From: Aridibacter famidurans
GTDB taxonomy: Bacteria > Acidobacteriota > Blastocatellia > Pyrinomonadales > Pyrinomonadaceae
Direction of reading: 5' to 3'
NCBI GenBank assembly: GCA_024103495.1
Contig: JAGFIQ010000151.1
Span: forward strand, 1 to 32,061
DNA: 32,061 bases
Position numbers and translations under genes: made by a program. Below are positions 15,831-22,992 of this stretch, piece by piece (position 1 is the first letter of the stretch; every line of letters starts with the position of its first letter). The notes under the pieces are model-generated. The model did no database searches and was not told where the DNA came from. It saw only the letters and a list, made by a program, of their open reading frames with translations.

Positions 15831-15859
15831 TTTATACCATCCGACCCTGCAAATTGCAA
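15831..15859 (-). promoter_or_regulatory. tRNA-Asn promoter
   Basis: Minus-strand TTGCAA (15859-15854) and TATAAA (15836-15831) are separated by 17 bp, a near-consensus sigma-70 promoter placed about 30 nt before the mature tRNA 5' end. Confidence 0.75.
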
Positions 15860-15982
15860 CCGAATGCCGGACGCGCCTCCGCCTTCCGCAAACCCGTTCC
15901 AAATCGCACCGTTTGCTGCTATCTTATACCCGGCGCCGGCGGGCCGGCCGGCTCCGGAGTCCCGTATCATCGACCAGTTTCA

Positions 15983-16672
15983 ATGGAAATCTCCGTCATC
16001 ATCCCCACCTACAACGAGGAACAGACGATAGGGAAGACGCTCGACGCGCTGTCCAGGCTCGTAAACGTGTCCGAGCTGGTGATCGTCGACGGAGGCAGCA
16101 CCGACCGCACGATAGAGATCGCCGAAACCCACGACAAGATCAAGAACACGCAGATCGTAAGCCTCAGCCGGGCGAGCCGCGGGCTTCAGCTCCACGCCGG
16201 CGCGGAGCACGCCACGGGCGAGATACTGTGGTTCGTCTTCGCCGACGCGAGGCCGGTCCAGGGCTCCGGGCGGCAGATAAAGAAATACCTCAACAACGAG
16301 GAGATCTCCGGCGGGCATTTCGAAGTCTACTTCAAGGGCGGCTCGTTCTGGGCGCGTCTGATGACGAGGATCCATAATCAGGCCCATACTTCCGGGCTCG
16401 TATATGGGGAGTCGGCGATCTTTACGAGCCGGGAAAAGTACGAGTCGGTCGGCGGCTTCCGGGACCTTCCGAAATTCGAAGATGTGGACCTTGCGAAACG
16501 CCTTCAAAAGCGCGGCCGGTTCGTTTATGTGAAGATGCCGGTCGAGATCTCGGACAGGCGGTTCAGAAACGGCTATTGGTGGAGATTTCTGAAATGGAGC
16601 GTTCGTCAGGCGCTCTACTGGATCGGCATTCCGCCGAGGTTTCTTTCGAGGGAATACCTGCCCTCGCGGTGA
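15983..16672 (+). CDS. GT2 glycosyltransferase, TIGR04283 type
   Basis: Product of about 229 aa from the ATG at 15983; the upstream extension to 15854 overlaps the promoter region and is not GT-like. The GT-A fold begins MEISVIIPTYNEEQTIGKTL. VIVDGGSTDRT supplies the nucleotide-sugar site, and ILWFVFADARP is in the DXD-equivalent position, where the usual LHADT.LP is altered. GGHFEVYF and FEDVDLAKRLQKRGR follow, the ED and the later basic residues being typical. The pattern matches the small GT2 group often labelled rSAM/selenodomain-associated transferase 2, though no such partner gene is nearby. Donor and acceptor are unknown. It precedes rpiA by only 8 nt, so the two are probably co-transcribed. 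Confidence 0.85.
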   Translation: MEISVIIPTYNEEQTIGKTLDALSRLVNVSELVIVDGGSTDRTIEIAETHDKIKNTQIVSLSRASRGLQLHAGAEHATGEILWFVFADARPVQGSGRQIKKYLNNEEISGGHFEVYFKGGSFWARLMTRIHNQAHTSGLVYGESAIFTSREKYESVGGFRDLPKFEDVDLAKRLQKRGRFVYVKMPVEISDRRFRNGYWWRFLKWSVRQALYWIGIPPRFLSREYLPSR

Positions 16673-16680
16673 CCGGAAAA

Positions 16681-17412
16681 ATGGGAGATACGAACAAAGA
16701 AAAGCAGCTTGCGGCGCTTGAAGCCGCGAAACTCGTCGAGGACGGAATGGTCCTGGGGCTTGGAACAGGCTCGACCGCATATTTCGCGATCGAGGAGATC
16801 GGGACGATGGTTCGCAACGGGTTCTCTGTGACGGCGGTCGCGACGTCGGCGCGGACCGAGGAGCAGGCGCTGAAACTCGGGATCGAGCTGGTATCGATCG
16901 ACGACGTTGATTCGATAGACCTGACGATCGACGGCACGGACGAGTTCGATCCGCACCTGAACCTGATCAAGGGCGGCGGCGGGGCGCTTCTGAAAGAGAA
17001 GATGGTCGCAAGGATGTCGGACCGGCAGGTGATAATCGCAGACTCGACGAAGAAGGTTGAGAAGCTGGGCGCGTTCCGGATCCCGGTCGAGGTGCTTCCG
17101 TTCACGGTGAACTACGTGAAGTCGATGATCGACGATTCGGGCGGGAAAGGCCATATCCGAATGGACGGCGACGGGTTCTATCTGACAGACGAAGAGAACT
17201 ACATCATCGACGCGGACTACGGCCTAATGGACGATCCGTACGGGATCTCGGACTACCTGAATGACATAGAGGGCGTGGTCTGCAACGGCCTGTTCCTGGA
17301 TCTTGCGGAGATGGTCATCGTCGGCGAAGGAGACCGGATCGTCACCTACACTCGCGAGATCGAAGAGGAGCAGGTTGAGCAGGATCTTGAGGATGGGCGT
17401 CTGCACGGGTGA
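16681..17412 (+). CDS. rpiA: Ribose-5-phosphate isomerase A
   Basis: Product of about 243 aa. RpiA interconverts ribose 5-phosphate and ribulose 5-phosphate in the pentose phosphate pathway. Diagnostic motifs are VLGLGTGSTAYFAIE near residue 25, ATSARTEEQA, DLTIDGTDEFDPHLNLIKGGGGALLKEKMVA (the family has DGADE; Thr replaces Ala here), VIIADSTKKVEKLG, and DPYGISDYLNDIEGVVCNGLF near the end. The start at 16681 is 8 nt after the glycosyltransferase stop; the frame is open further upstream but that part is not RpiA. The stop TGA is also the first base triplet of a (TGAGCGG)6 array. Confidence 0.96.
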   Translation: MGDTNKEKQLAALEAAKLVEDGMVLGLGTGSTAYFAIEEIGTMVRNGFSVTAVATSARTEEQALKLGIELVSIDDVDSIDLTIDGTDEFDPHLNLIKGGGGALLKEKMVARMSDRQVIIADSTKKVEKLGAFRIPVEVLPFTVNYVKSMIDDSGGKGHIRMDGDGFYLTDEENYIIDADYGLMDDPYGISDYLNDIEGVVCNGLFLDLAEMVIVGEGDRIVTYTREIEEEQVEQDLEDGRLHG

Positions 17413-17454
17413 GCGGTGAGCGGTGAGCGGTGAGCGGTGAGCGGTGAGCGGTGG
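17410..17454. repeat. Heptamer array (TGAGCGG)6 at the rpiA stop codon
   Basis: Six perfect head-to-tail copies of the 7-mer TGAGCGG followed by TGG. The first TGA is the rpiA stop codon. The same 7-mer occurs inverted at 18118-18147 and in degenerate form after the isocitrate dehydrogenase and ECF sigma-factor genes. Confidence 0.95.
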
Positions 17455-17593
17455 TTCGAAATAGGCGGGGGGCGGGTTTCAAGTTTGAGCCTCCGAATCA
17501 CGGCTCTCAGGCCTTTGTTCTCAGTCTTGCGGTTTACCGCAAAGGACACGAAGGTATTCGCAAGGGTCGCGGAGCGAAAAGCTAAGACTGAGC

Positions 17594-17908
17594 ATGGAGT
17601 ATTGCTGCAAAACGATGGAGGAGCGAGTGTTCGTCGGTGAACCTGACCCCAGCGCAGATGTTGATCAGGTAATCAGGTTCGTACCCCGGTTTCGCGAGTT
17701 TGGAATTCCGATCCACGATGGGGGCAATTCATTCTCCAAGATCGATTACTGCCCTTGGTGCGGCCAAAGACTCCCAGATTCATTACGAGATGAATGGTTC
17801 GACTCTATTGAATCACTGGGATACTCGACGATTACAGATGAAGAAGAGGACCGGATCCCGAATTGGCTGTTTCGCGCCGACTGGAAGGAATTGGCAAACA
17901 CGCGATGA
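17594..17908 (+). CDS. DUF6980 family small protein
   Basis: Product of 104 aa. It begins MEYCCKTMEERV and contains FGIPIHDGGNSFSKIDYCPWCGQRLPDSLRDEWFDSIESLGY, then IPNWLFRADW. The paired cysteines at the N-terminus (CC) and the CPWC knuckle look like a zinc site, and the HDGG...I.YCPWCG.KLP pattern is that of the DUF6980 family of uncharacterised small proteins. There is no strong ribosome-binding site; a 9-bp inverted repeat (17520-17528 with 17584-17592) ends just before the ATG. The gene is isolated and sits between inverted heptamer arrays. Confidence 0.75.
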   Translation: MEYCCKTMEERVFVGEPDPSADVDQVIRFVPRFREFGIPIHDGGNSFSKIDYCPWCGQRLPDSLRDEWFDSIESLGYSTITDEEEDRIPNWLFRADWKELANTR

Positions 17909-17950
17909 TCTTTCCGTGATCGGCTTCTATCGGTCGCTCAGCATCACGAC

Positions 17951-18034
17951 GCCGCTAACGCGGCTGCGAGGTTTATTTTGCCGCTGACCGTGGCCTGAAG
18001 GCCACGGCTAAGTTAACGCAGTCGCTGACGCGAC
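17951..18034. repeat. Cluster of three intergenic hairpins
   Basis: Three perfect stem-loops lie in tandem after the DUF6980 gene: GCCGC-TAAC-GCGGC (17951-17964), CCGTGGCC-TGAA-GGCCACGG (17988-18007) and GTCGC-TGAC-GCGAC (18021-18034). All have 4-nt loops of TAAC, TGAA or TGAC. The shared loop style suggests one repeat family. Confidence 0.75.
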
Positions 18035-18117
18035 GCGCTGCAGGAAACCGCCCGGGCCTCGATAGGGGGCACAGTTTATGAACAACGGACTGTTTTTGTG
18101 CAGGGGATGACCCGGCC

Positions 18118-18147
18118 GCTCAACTGCTCACCGCTCACTGCTCACTC
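18118..18147. repeat. Inverted heptamer array abutting crcB
   Basis: Degenerate copies of GCTCACC/GCTCACT, the reverse complement of the TGAGCGG heptamer, run directly up to the crcB ATG at 18148. With the array at 17410 they enclose the DUF6980 gene and three hairpins. Confidence 0.8.
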
Positions 18148-18531
18148 ATGGAAACCGCCACCAAACTAATCTTCATCGCCGCCGGAGGGGCGTTCGGCGC
18201 GGTGGCAAGGTATCTCATCAACATCTCTCCGCTGAAGGACCTGCCCGGAGGGTTTCCTTACCCCACATTCGCTATCAATATCGTCGGTTCCTTTCTCATC
18301 GGCTTCTGCTTCATAACCCTCACCGACCGTTTCGAGGTAAGCGACAACCTGCGCTTCGCGATAATGGTCGGTTTCCTCGGCGCCTTCACGACATTTTCCA
18401 CGTTCGAGCTCGAGATCTGGGGACTTTTCCGCGATGGAAGAAACCTCGCCGTCTTCGCCTACATCTTCCTCAGCCTTTTGCTTGGTTTTCTGGGCCTTAT
18501 CCTTGGAATGTCGATTGCCAAAAAGCTCTAG
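18148..18531 (+). CDS. crcB: Fluoride channel CrcB/Fluc
   Basis: Product of 127 aa, normal length. Four membrane helices are visible. Family motifs are AAGGAFGAVARYLI in helix 1, TFAINIVGSFLIGF in helix 2 (Asn lining the pore), and GFLGAFTTFSTFELEIW in helix 3 (the broken helix with pore-lining Phe and the central sodium site). Fluc channels act as dual-topology dimers that expel fluoride. The heptamer array reaches to within a base or two of the ATG, leaving no ribosome-binding site, and I find no crcB-type fluoride riboswitch in the 240 bp upstream. Translation may be leaderless, or the repeat may have displaced the original leader. Confidence 0.93.
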   Translation: METATKLIFIAAGGAFGAVARYLINISPLKDLPGGFPYPTFAINIVGSFLIGFCFITLTDRFEVSDNLRFAIMVGFLGAFTTFSTFELEIWGLFRDGRNLAVFAYIFLSLLLGFLGLILGMSIAKKL

Positions 18532-18569
18532 TATCCGTCTCAGATCAGCTTTTCGGGAGACTGTAGGAT

Positions 18570-19154
18570 ATGGATACAGCTTATCTGCACATCATCACGA
18601 ATCACATCCCGATCATAGGCGTTCCGTTCGCGGCCGCGCTTCTGGTCCTGGGAATCTGGAAGAAAAGCGACGATCTGAAGTCCGCCGCTTTCCTTTCGTT
18701 CTTTGCGCTCGGCCTTGTCGTGATCCTCGTCTATCTGACCGGCGAACCCGCGGAAGAGCTTGTCGAGAACATTCCGGGCGTCGCCGAGAATGCGATCGAC
18801 GACCACGAGGATTTCGCGTTCTTCGCGCTCGGGTCGGTACTCGCGACCGGCGCGGTCGCGGGGATCGGGTTCCTTTTGTTCAAGGGCTGGCGGGTCTTCC
18901 TTCGCGGCAAGAAGGACGAGGGCGCTTCGACCTATCCCGTATGGCTCGCGCCTGCGGTCCTGGCTCTCGCTTTGGTCAGTTCGGGTGTGCTCGGATACAC
19001 AGGCAAGCTCGGCGGGATGATCCGCCACACCGAGTTCTACGGTGCGGCACCGGCGGCGGAAGCCGGCGAGAGTGACGAAGGCGAAGAACACGAAGAAGCT
19101 GACGACGACGAAAGCGGAAGGGGCCGCGGACGCAACCGCGGAGGCGACGGCTAG
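18570..19154 (+). CDS. Four-helix membrane protein (DUF2231-like)
   Basis: Product of 194 aa. Membrane helices are at about 8-29, 39-57, 84-106 and 123-142. Histidines at 7 and 12 (LHIITNHIPI), 79 (DDHED) and 153 (IRHTEF) sit near helix ends, an arrangement seen in DUF2231-type proteins where such residues might bind haem or metal. The motif TGEPAEE after helix 2 is conserved in relatives I recall. The tail from 160 is strongly acidic and then Arg/Gly-rich (GRGRGRNRGG), an unusual cytoplasmic or periplasmic tail. It lies 38 nt after crcB and may share its transcript. Its stop codon overlaps that of convergent purK in a CTAG. Confidence 0.65.
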   Translation: MDTAYLHIITNHIPIIGVPFAAALLVLGIWKKSDDLKSAAFLSFFALGLVVILVYLTGEPAEELVENIPGVAENAIDDHEDFAFFALGSVLATGAVAGIGFLLFKGWRVFLRGKKDEGASTYPVWLAPAVLALALVSSGVLGYTGKLGGMIRHTEFYGAAPAAEAGESDEGEEHEEADDDESGRGRGRNRGGDG

Positions 19155-20278
19155 TCAATCAGGCTGTTTCTCGCATCGACGACTATCCGGACGGCCTCGC
19201 GCGGCGAGTCCGCCATCGCCGTGATATGTCCCATTTTGCGGCCGGGACGAGCCTCGGCCTTGCCGTACAGGTGTAGTTTTACGTCAGCGTCTTTCAGGAC
19301 CCGGCTCCAGTCCGGCTCGCCGTTTTCCCAAAGATCTCCAAGCAGATTCGCCATCGCGGCGGGACGCATAAGCTCGGTCGATCCGAGCGGAAGACCGCAA
19401 ACCGCGCGCACCTGCTGTTCGAACTGGCAGGTGACGGATGCGTCGAACGTCAGGTGTCCCGAATTGTGAGGCCTCGGGGCGATCTCGTTCACGAGCAGTT
19501 CGTCATGGCCCGTGACGAAGAATTCGACGCACAGCGTGCCGACATATCCGAACTTTTCCGCGATACCGCGAGTGATCTGAACCGCCTCATCGCGCAATTT
19601 GCTCGTGACCTCGGCGGGAGCGAACGAAACATCCAGGATGTGGTTCCTGTGATCGTTCTCGATGACTCCGAAATGCGCGAAATTGCCTTCCGCGTCGCGC
19701 GCCGCGACGACCGAGACCTCTTTCTCAAAGTCGATGAATGATTCCAGGATCGCCTCTTCGCCGCCGATTCCGTGGAACGCGTCATCGCAGTCGTCGATGT
19801 TCGTCACCTTTCTCTGCCCTTTTCCGTCGTATCCGAACCCGGCGGTCTTCAAAACAGACGGATGCCCGATATCGTGGACCGCGGCCTTCAGCGAGTCGAG
19901 GCTCGTGACGTGGCTGTAGCGCGCGACCGGAAATCCGTTGGTCGAAAGAAAGGTCTTCTCGCGGAGCCGGTTCTGGGTCGTGTGCAGGACATCGCCCTTC
20001 GGATGAACGGGGGCGAATTCGGCGGCGGTCTCGATGGTCGTTGAAGGAACGTTCTCGAACTCGAAGGTGACGACGTCGACGTCGCGTGCGAAGTCCCGGA
20101 CCCGGTCAAGATCGCGGTAGTCGGCGGCGATCTCGAAATCGGAAATGTGCCCGGTCGGCGTGTCGCTGACTGGCGAGTAGGTGTGGACCCGGTAGCCGAG
20201 CTTGCGCGCCTCTATCGCGAACATACGCCCGAGCTGGCCTGAGCCGAATACGCCGATTGTCGAACCTGGTGGGATCAT
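19151..20278 (-). CDS. purK: N5-carboxyaminoimidazole ribonucleotide synthetase
   Basis: Product of 375 aa, typical length. PurK uses ATP and bicarbonate to carboxylate AIR at the amino nitrogen, the sixth step of purine synthesis, and its product is the substrate of PurE. Motifs of this ATP-grasp enzyme are GVFGSGQLGRMFAIEARKLGY, VTFEFENVP, VLKTAGFGYDGKGQRKV, EEAILESFIDFEKEVSVVAARD, VEFFVTGHDELLVNEIAPRPHNSGHLT and LPLGSTELMRPAAMANLLGDLW. purE lies upstream on the same strand, but 372 bp of repeats and a gene remnant now separate the two, whereas they commonly overlap or abut. Cotranscription is therefore doubtful. Confidence 0.97.
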   Translation of the reverse strand: MIPPGSTIGVFGSGQLGRMFAIEARKLGYRVHTYSPVSDTPTGHISDFEIAADYRDLDRVRDFARDVDVVTFEFENVPSTTIETAAEFAPVHPKGDVLHTTQNRLREKTFLSTNGFPVARYSHVTSLDSLKAAVHDIGHPSVLKTAGFGYDGKGQRKVTNIDDCDDAFHGIGGEEAILESFIDFEKEVSVVAARDAEGNFAHFGVIENDHRNHILDVSFAPAEVTSKLRDEAVQITRGIAEKFGYVGTLCVEFFVTGHDELLVNEIAPRPHNSGHLTFDASVTCQFEQQVRAVCGLPLGSTELMRPAAMANLLGDLWENGEPDWSRVLKDADVKLHLYGKAEARPGRKMGHITAMADSPREAVRIVVDARNSLID

Positions 20279-20283
20279 GATGA

Positions 20284-20400
20284 CTTAACCAAGAAGAGAC
20301 ACGAAGGAACACGAAGAAGACAATTGTTAATACACTACCGCCGTCGGGTCAAATTCAGTTTATCTCTCCTTCGTGTTGCTTTGTGCTACTTAGTGGTTAG
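20284..20400. repeat. Inverted ACACGAAGG-type repeat upstream of purK
   Basis: Left arm at about 20284-20316 carries AACCAAGAAG, ACACGAAGG and ACACGAAG phrases. The right arm at about 20367-20399 carries the complement (CCTTCGTGTTGC...TTAGTGGTTA). Similar text appears at 17541 and 21149. Repeats of this kind often border GxxExxY-family genes, and a fragment of such a gene follows directly. Confidence 0.6.
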
Positions 20401-20469
20401 AGTACCAACTTCTTCCAATCGATCAGCCCTTTTGCCGCAAAGTTGATCAAAAGACCTGTCGCCAAACGC
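20397..20469 (-). pseudogene. C-terminal remnant of a GxxExxY-family gene
   Basis: Read on the minus strand, about 22 codons ending in TAA encode ATGLLINFAAKG, then LIDWKKLVL, close to the end of GxxExxY (TIGR04256) proteins (GLLLNFG...L..KR.V). The fragment is cut off where the hairpin element at 20470 begins, so the rest of the gene has been lost. Confidence 0.55.
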
Positions 20470-20622
20470 GGCTCCATAGGAGCCAAATGTCTGTAGCACA
20501 GAGCCCAAAAGAATTTCCGGGCTCCGTCAGGAGCCCAATACGCAGTTCGGATGTTCGGCTCCTGACGGAGCCGGGATTTTTTTGAAGCGCGTTGCTACAG
20601 ACATCGTGCTCCTAACGGAGCG
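20470..20622. repeat. 153-bp multi-hairpin element, copy B
   Basis: Same plan as copy A at 11036: an end hairpin GGCTCC-ATA-GGAGCC, the box ATGTCTGTAGCAC, two inner hairpins (GGGCTCC-GTCA-GGAGCCC at 20519-20536 and CGGCTCC-TGAC-GGAGCCG at 20556-20573), the complementary box TGCTACAGACAT, and an end hairpin GCTCC-TAAC-GGAGC. A central CCCAAA-GAAT phrase is also shared. It separates purE from purK. Confidence 0.8.
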
Positions 20623-20650
20623 GAGAAGGGGGCATCAGTTTACTCCGTCG

Positions 20651-21139
20651 TTAATCGTTCAGCTCGGAATCCAGAACCGATGCCGTCTGTACCTCGCGGA
20701 ACTTCTTCAGCCTTTCCCGAAGTTCGGGACGGGAATTCGCGAGGATCGAGACAGCAAGGAGAGCCGCGTTCTTCGCTCCGGCGTCGCCGATCGCCAGCGT
20801 GCCGACAGGGATGCCGGCGGGCATCTGGGCAATGGAAAGCAGCGAATCGATCCCGGAAAGCGCCCGGCTCTTCACAGGAACGCCGAGGACCGGAAGCACC
20901 GTCTGCGACGCGGTCATTCCCGGAAGGTGCGCCGCGCCGCCTGCTCCGGCGATGATCACCTCGATCCCGCGCTCTTCTGCCGATTTCGCGTACTCGAACA
21001 GAAGATCGGGCGTGCGGTGCGCGGAGACGACCTTGCACTCGTGCTCGACGCCGAAGTCCTTGAGAATGTCGGCAGCCTTCTTCATCGTGTCCCAGTCGGA
21101 CTTGCTGCCCATGATGATGCCTACGATTGGTTCAGCCAT
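20651..21139 (-). CDS. purE: N5-carboxyaminoimidazole ribonucleotide mutase
   Basis: Product of 162 aa, typical class I PurE. It moves the carboxylate from N5-CAIR to carbon 4 of the imidazole ring. Conserved motifs are [15 protein letters not shown] near the N-terminus (phosphate and ribose contacts), [16 protein letters not shown] with the catalytic His, and [17 protein letters not shown], followed by [10 protein letters not shown] and [18 protein letters not shown]. It is upstream of purK on the same strand, separated by repeats. The upstream region contains further short repeats and no promoter I would assign. Confidence 0.97.
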   Translation of the reverse strand: MAEPIVGIIMGSKSDWDTMKKAADILKDFGVEHECKVVSAHRTPDLLFEYAKSAEERGIEVIIAGAGGAAHLPGMTASQTVLPVLGVPVKSRALSGIDSLLSIAQMPAGIPVGTLAIGDAGAKNAALLAVSILANSRPELRERLKKFREVQTASVLDSELND

Positions 21140-21276
21140 AGGTTTCTAACCACGAAGATACACGAATCAGCACGACGGAAGAAATTCCGACTCCAGGGAT
21201 CGTCGATCTGATTTCTTGCGATGCCCCGAAAGACCAGGAACCCGTGATCCGTGCGATCCGCGAAATCCGCGGCTTA
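21140..21276. repeat. Gene-boundary short repeats between the 5'-nucleotidase and purE genes
   Basis: A TAACCACGAAGATACACGAA phrase lies at about 21149-21168. A 9-bp periodic stretch, read on the minus strand as GCGGATTTC GCGGATCGC ACGGATCAC, lies at about 21244-21271, a few bases after the 5'-nucleotidase stop. No gene is seen. Confidence 0.6.
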
Positions 21277-22809
21277 TCAATTTGCCGGGATCAGCCGGCC
21301 CATCGCCGGCGCTCCTACGGTACCCTTTCTCTTCAGGTATTCCATCACGATGTCCGAAAGCAGAGGCCCTTCTTCTTCCTGCTTGGTCTTGAGGAACGTC
21401 TGGTAAAGGTCGCCGCCCTGGGCGACGAAGCTGTTCGTCGCGATCTTGTACGTCTTCCTGTCGTCAACAGGGACTCCGTTGATCTCGAGGCTCACGAGCC
21501 GGGACCCGATGGGTTTCGACAGATCGTATACCGCTTTCAGCCCCGACACCTGGATCATTCCCCGCTCCAGCGAAAGACCCTGCTCAAGGACCTCTTTCAC
21601 CTGCGCCCCGGTCATCTCGCAAACGACGACCGTGTTCACGAACGGAAGCGCATCGAGCACGTTCCCGTTCGTGACCTCGCCTTCCGGGAGGTCGGCGCGC
21701 AGGCCGCCGGCGTTCGTCACCGCGGCCTCGGCTCCAGAAATGTCTTTCATAACGTCCGCGACGAAATTGCCGAGCGAAGATTCGCGGTTGTAATCGCGGA
21801 CAAGTCGCTTCTCGAGCCTGCCCTGCACGATCCCGATCTTCGGCGCCAGCAACTTCTTGTATTTCGCGATCTTCGCCGCGACGACCGGATCGGGCCTCAG
21901 CCGGTCGCTCCAGACCTTCAGCAACTCGCCTTCGTGCGAGACGACCTTGCCGCCGTTCACCTTCACTTTCAAATAACCGAGCCTGGTGCCGTAGCCGTAT
22001 GTCTGGACGATTAACGTGCCGGTCTTCGGATTTACGTACGGCTTCTCGATACCGCGGTGCGCGTGGCCGCCTACGAAGACGTCGATGCCCTCGACCTCGG
22101 TCGTAAGGCGTATGTCCTCGTCGAAGTCGCGCTGGACCTCGGGACGGTTCTCGGCGTCCGTTTGCATCGGTCCGGTCTTGCCCTGGTGGGCGAGCACGAC
22201 GATCAGGTCGACGAGCGGCTCCAGCTCCTTCACGTGTTTTTGGACGATGGGGATCGGGTCGGGGAATTCGAGGTTCGTGATGCCCGAAGGAAGTGCGACG
22301 CTCCGCGCGTCCTGGCCGATGATCCCTATAACTCCGAGGCGGATCCCGTCTTTCTCGATGATCGTGTACGGCCTGCTGTAAGGGTGGTTCGTGCCTTTGT
22401 AGAAGATGTTCGCGCCGAGTATGGGAAACGGCACGCGGTTCATCTGTTCGAAGAAGTTGTCGGCGCCGTAGTCGAACTCGTGATTGCCGATCGCCATTGC
22501 GTCGTACTTCATCGACATCATCATTTCCATCAGCGCCTCGCCTTTGGTCAGGAAAGACATCTGGCCGGTGAACATATCGCCCGTGTCGAAAAGAAAAACG
22601 CGGTCTTCTTTAGCCCGGATCTGGTTGACAAGCGTGGTGAGCTCGGCGGCGCCGCCGAGTTTCGGGGACCCTTCGAGCCAGTATGCCGGAATCGGATCGA
22701 ACGCGGTGTGGAAATCGTTCGTGTAGAGGATCGTGGCGGTCTTCTCCTGAGCGACTGCGGAGACGGAAAGAAGCAGCAGGAGGAGAAAAAAGACGGCAAG
22801 TTTTCGCAT
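21277..22809 (-). CDS. Secreted 5'-nucleotidase/UshA-like phosphoesterase
   Basis: Product of about 510 aa. The signal peptide is MRKLAVFFLLLLLLSVSAVAQ. The metallophosphoesterase domain shows all metal motifs: ILYTNDFHTAFDP (DxH), VFLFDTGDMFTGQ (GD), MAIGNHEFDYG (GNHE), IVVLAHQGKTG and VFVGGHAHRGIE (GHxH). The C-terminal 5_nucleotid_C domain follows: ESSLGNFVADVMKD, AAVTNAGGLRADLPEGEVTNGNVLDALPF and YKIATNSFVAQGGDLY. Enzymes of this class hydrolyse nucleotides (or UDP-sugars) in the periplasm for salvage. The start at 22809 gives the signal peptide; a TATAAT ends 6 nt before it, implying a leaderless transcript. The upstream extension to 22860 is excluded. Confidence 0.93.
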   Translation of the reverse strand: MRKLAVFFLLLLLLSVSAVAQEKTATILYTNDFHTAFDPIPAYWLEGSPKLGGAAELTTLVNQIRAKEDRVFLFDTGDMFTGQMSFLTKGEALMEMMMSMKYDAMAIGNHEFDYGADNFFEQMNRVPFPILGANIFYKGTNHPYSRPYTIIEKDGIRLGVIGIIGQDARSVALPSGITNLEFPDPIPIVQKHVKELEPLVDLIVVLAHQGKTGPMQTDAENRPEVQRDFDEDIRLTTEVEGIDVFVGGHAHRGIEKPYVNPKTGTLIVQTYGYGTRLGYLKVKVNGGKVVSHEGELLKVWSDRLRPDPVVAAKIAKYKKLLAPKIGIVQGRLEKRLVRDYNRESSLGNFVADVMKDISGAEAAVTNAGGLRADLPEGEVTNGNVLDALPFVNTVVVCEMTGAQVKEVLEQGLSLERGMIQVSGLKAVYDLSKPIGSRLVSLEINGVPVDDRKTYKIATNSFVAQGGDLYQTFLKTKQEEEGPLLSDIVMEYLKRKGTVGAPAMGRLIPAN

Positions 22810-22815
22810 GCGGGG

Positions 22816-22821
22816 ATTATA
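22816..22821 (-). promoter_or_regulatory. -10 box of the 5'-nucleotidase gene, predicting leaderless mRNA
   Basis: Minus-strand TATAAT is followed by exactly 6 nt and then the ATG at 22809. Initiation at the normal distance from a -10 box would fall on the A of the start codon. No good -35 box is evident (TTCATG at an 18-bp spacing is the best), and there is no Shine-Dalgarno sequence. Confidence 0.5.
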
Positions 22822-22854
22822 GGGGAATCGGGAACCTATCATGAAACGGGGAAG

Positions 22855-22990
22855 GGTCAATGGTCAACGTTCAATGAAGAGTCGCGAAGCGACGATCGAT
22901 CATTGCTCAATGTTCATTGCACATTGATCAATGGAGAGATCAATGAAGCGTCGCGATCCGCGCTATCCGCGATGATCCGCGGCCATAGAA
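22855..22990. repeat. Heptamer and nonamer repeats between the 5'-nucleotidase and TatT-like genes
   Basis: Degenerate heptamers (GGTCAAT GGTCAAC GTTCAAT, then TGCTCAA TGTTCAT TGCACAT TGATCAA) flank the hairpin GTCGC-GAA-GCGAC at 22881-22893. A GCGGAT-based 9-bp periodicity lies at about 22951-22983, close to the stop of the TatT-like gene. The same hairpin-plus-heptamer module recurs at 26301, 27198 and 27256. Confidence 0.8.
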
Positions 22991-22992
22991 CT

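Noticed and set aside
18000..18147. A fluoride riboswitch upstream of crcB
   Set aside because: I could not find the conserved pseudoknot segments or the usual GATG/CTGATGAC-type core, and the last 30 nt are heptamer repeats.
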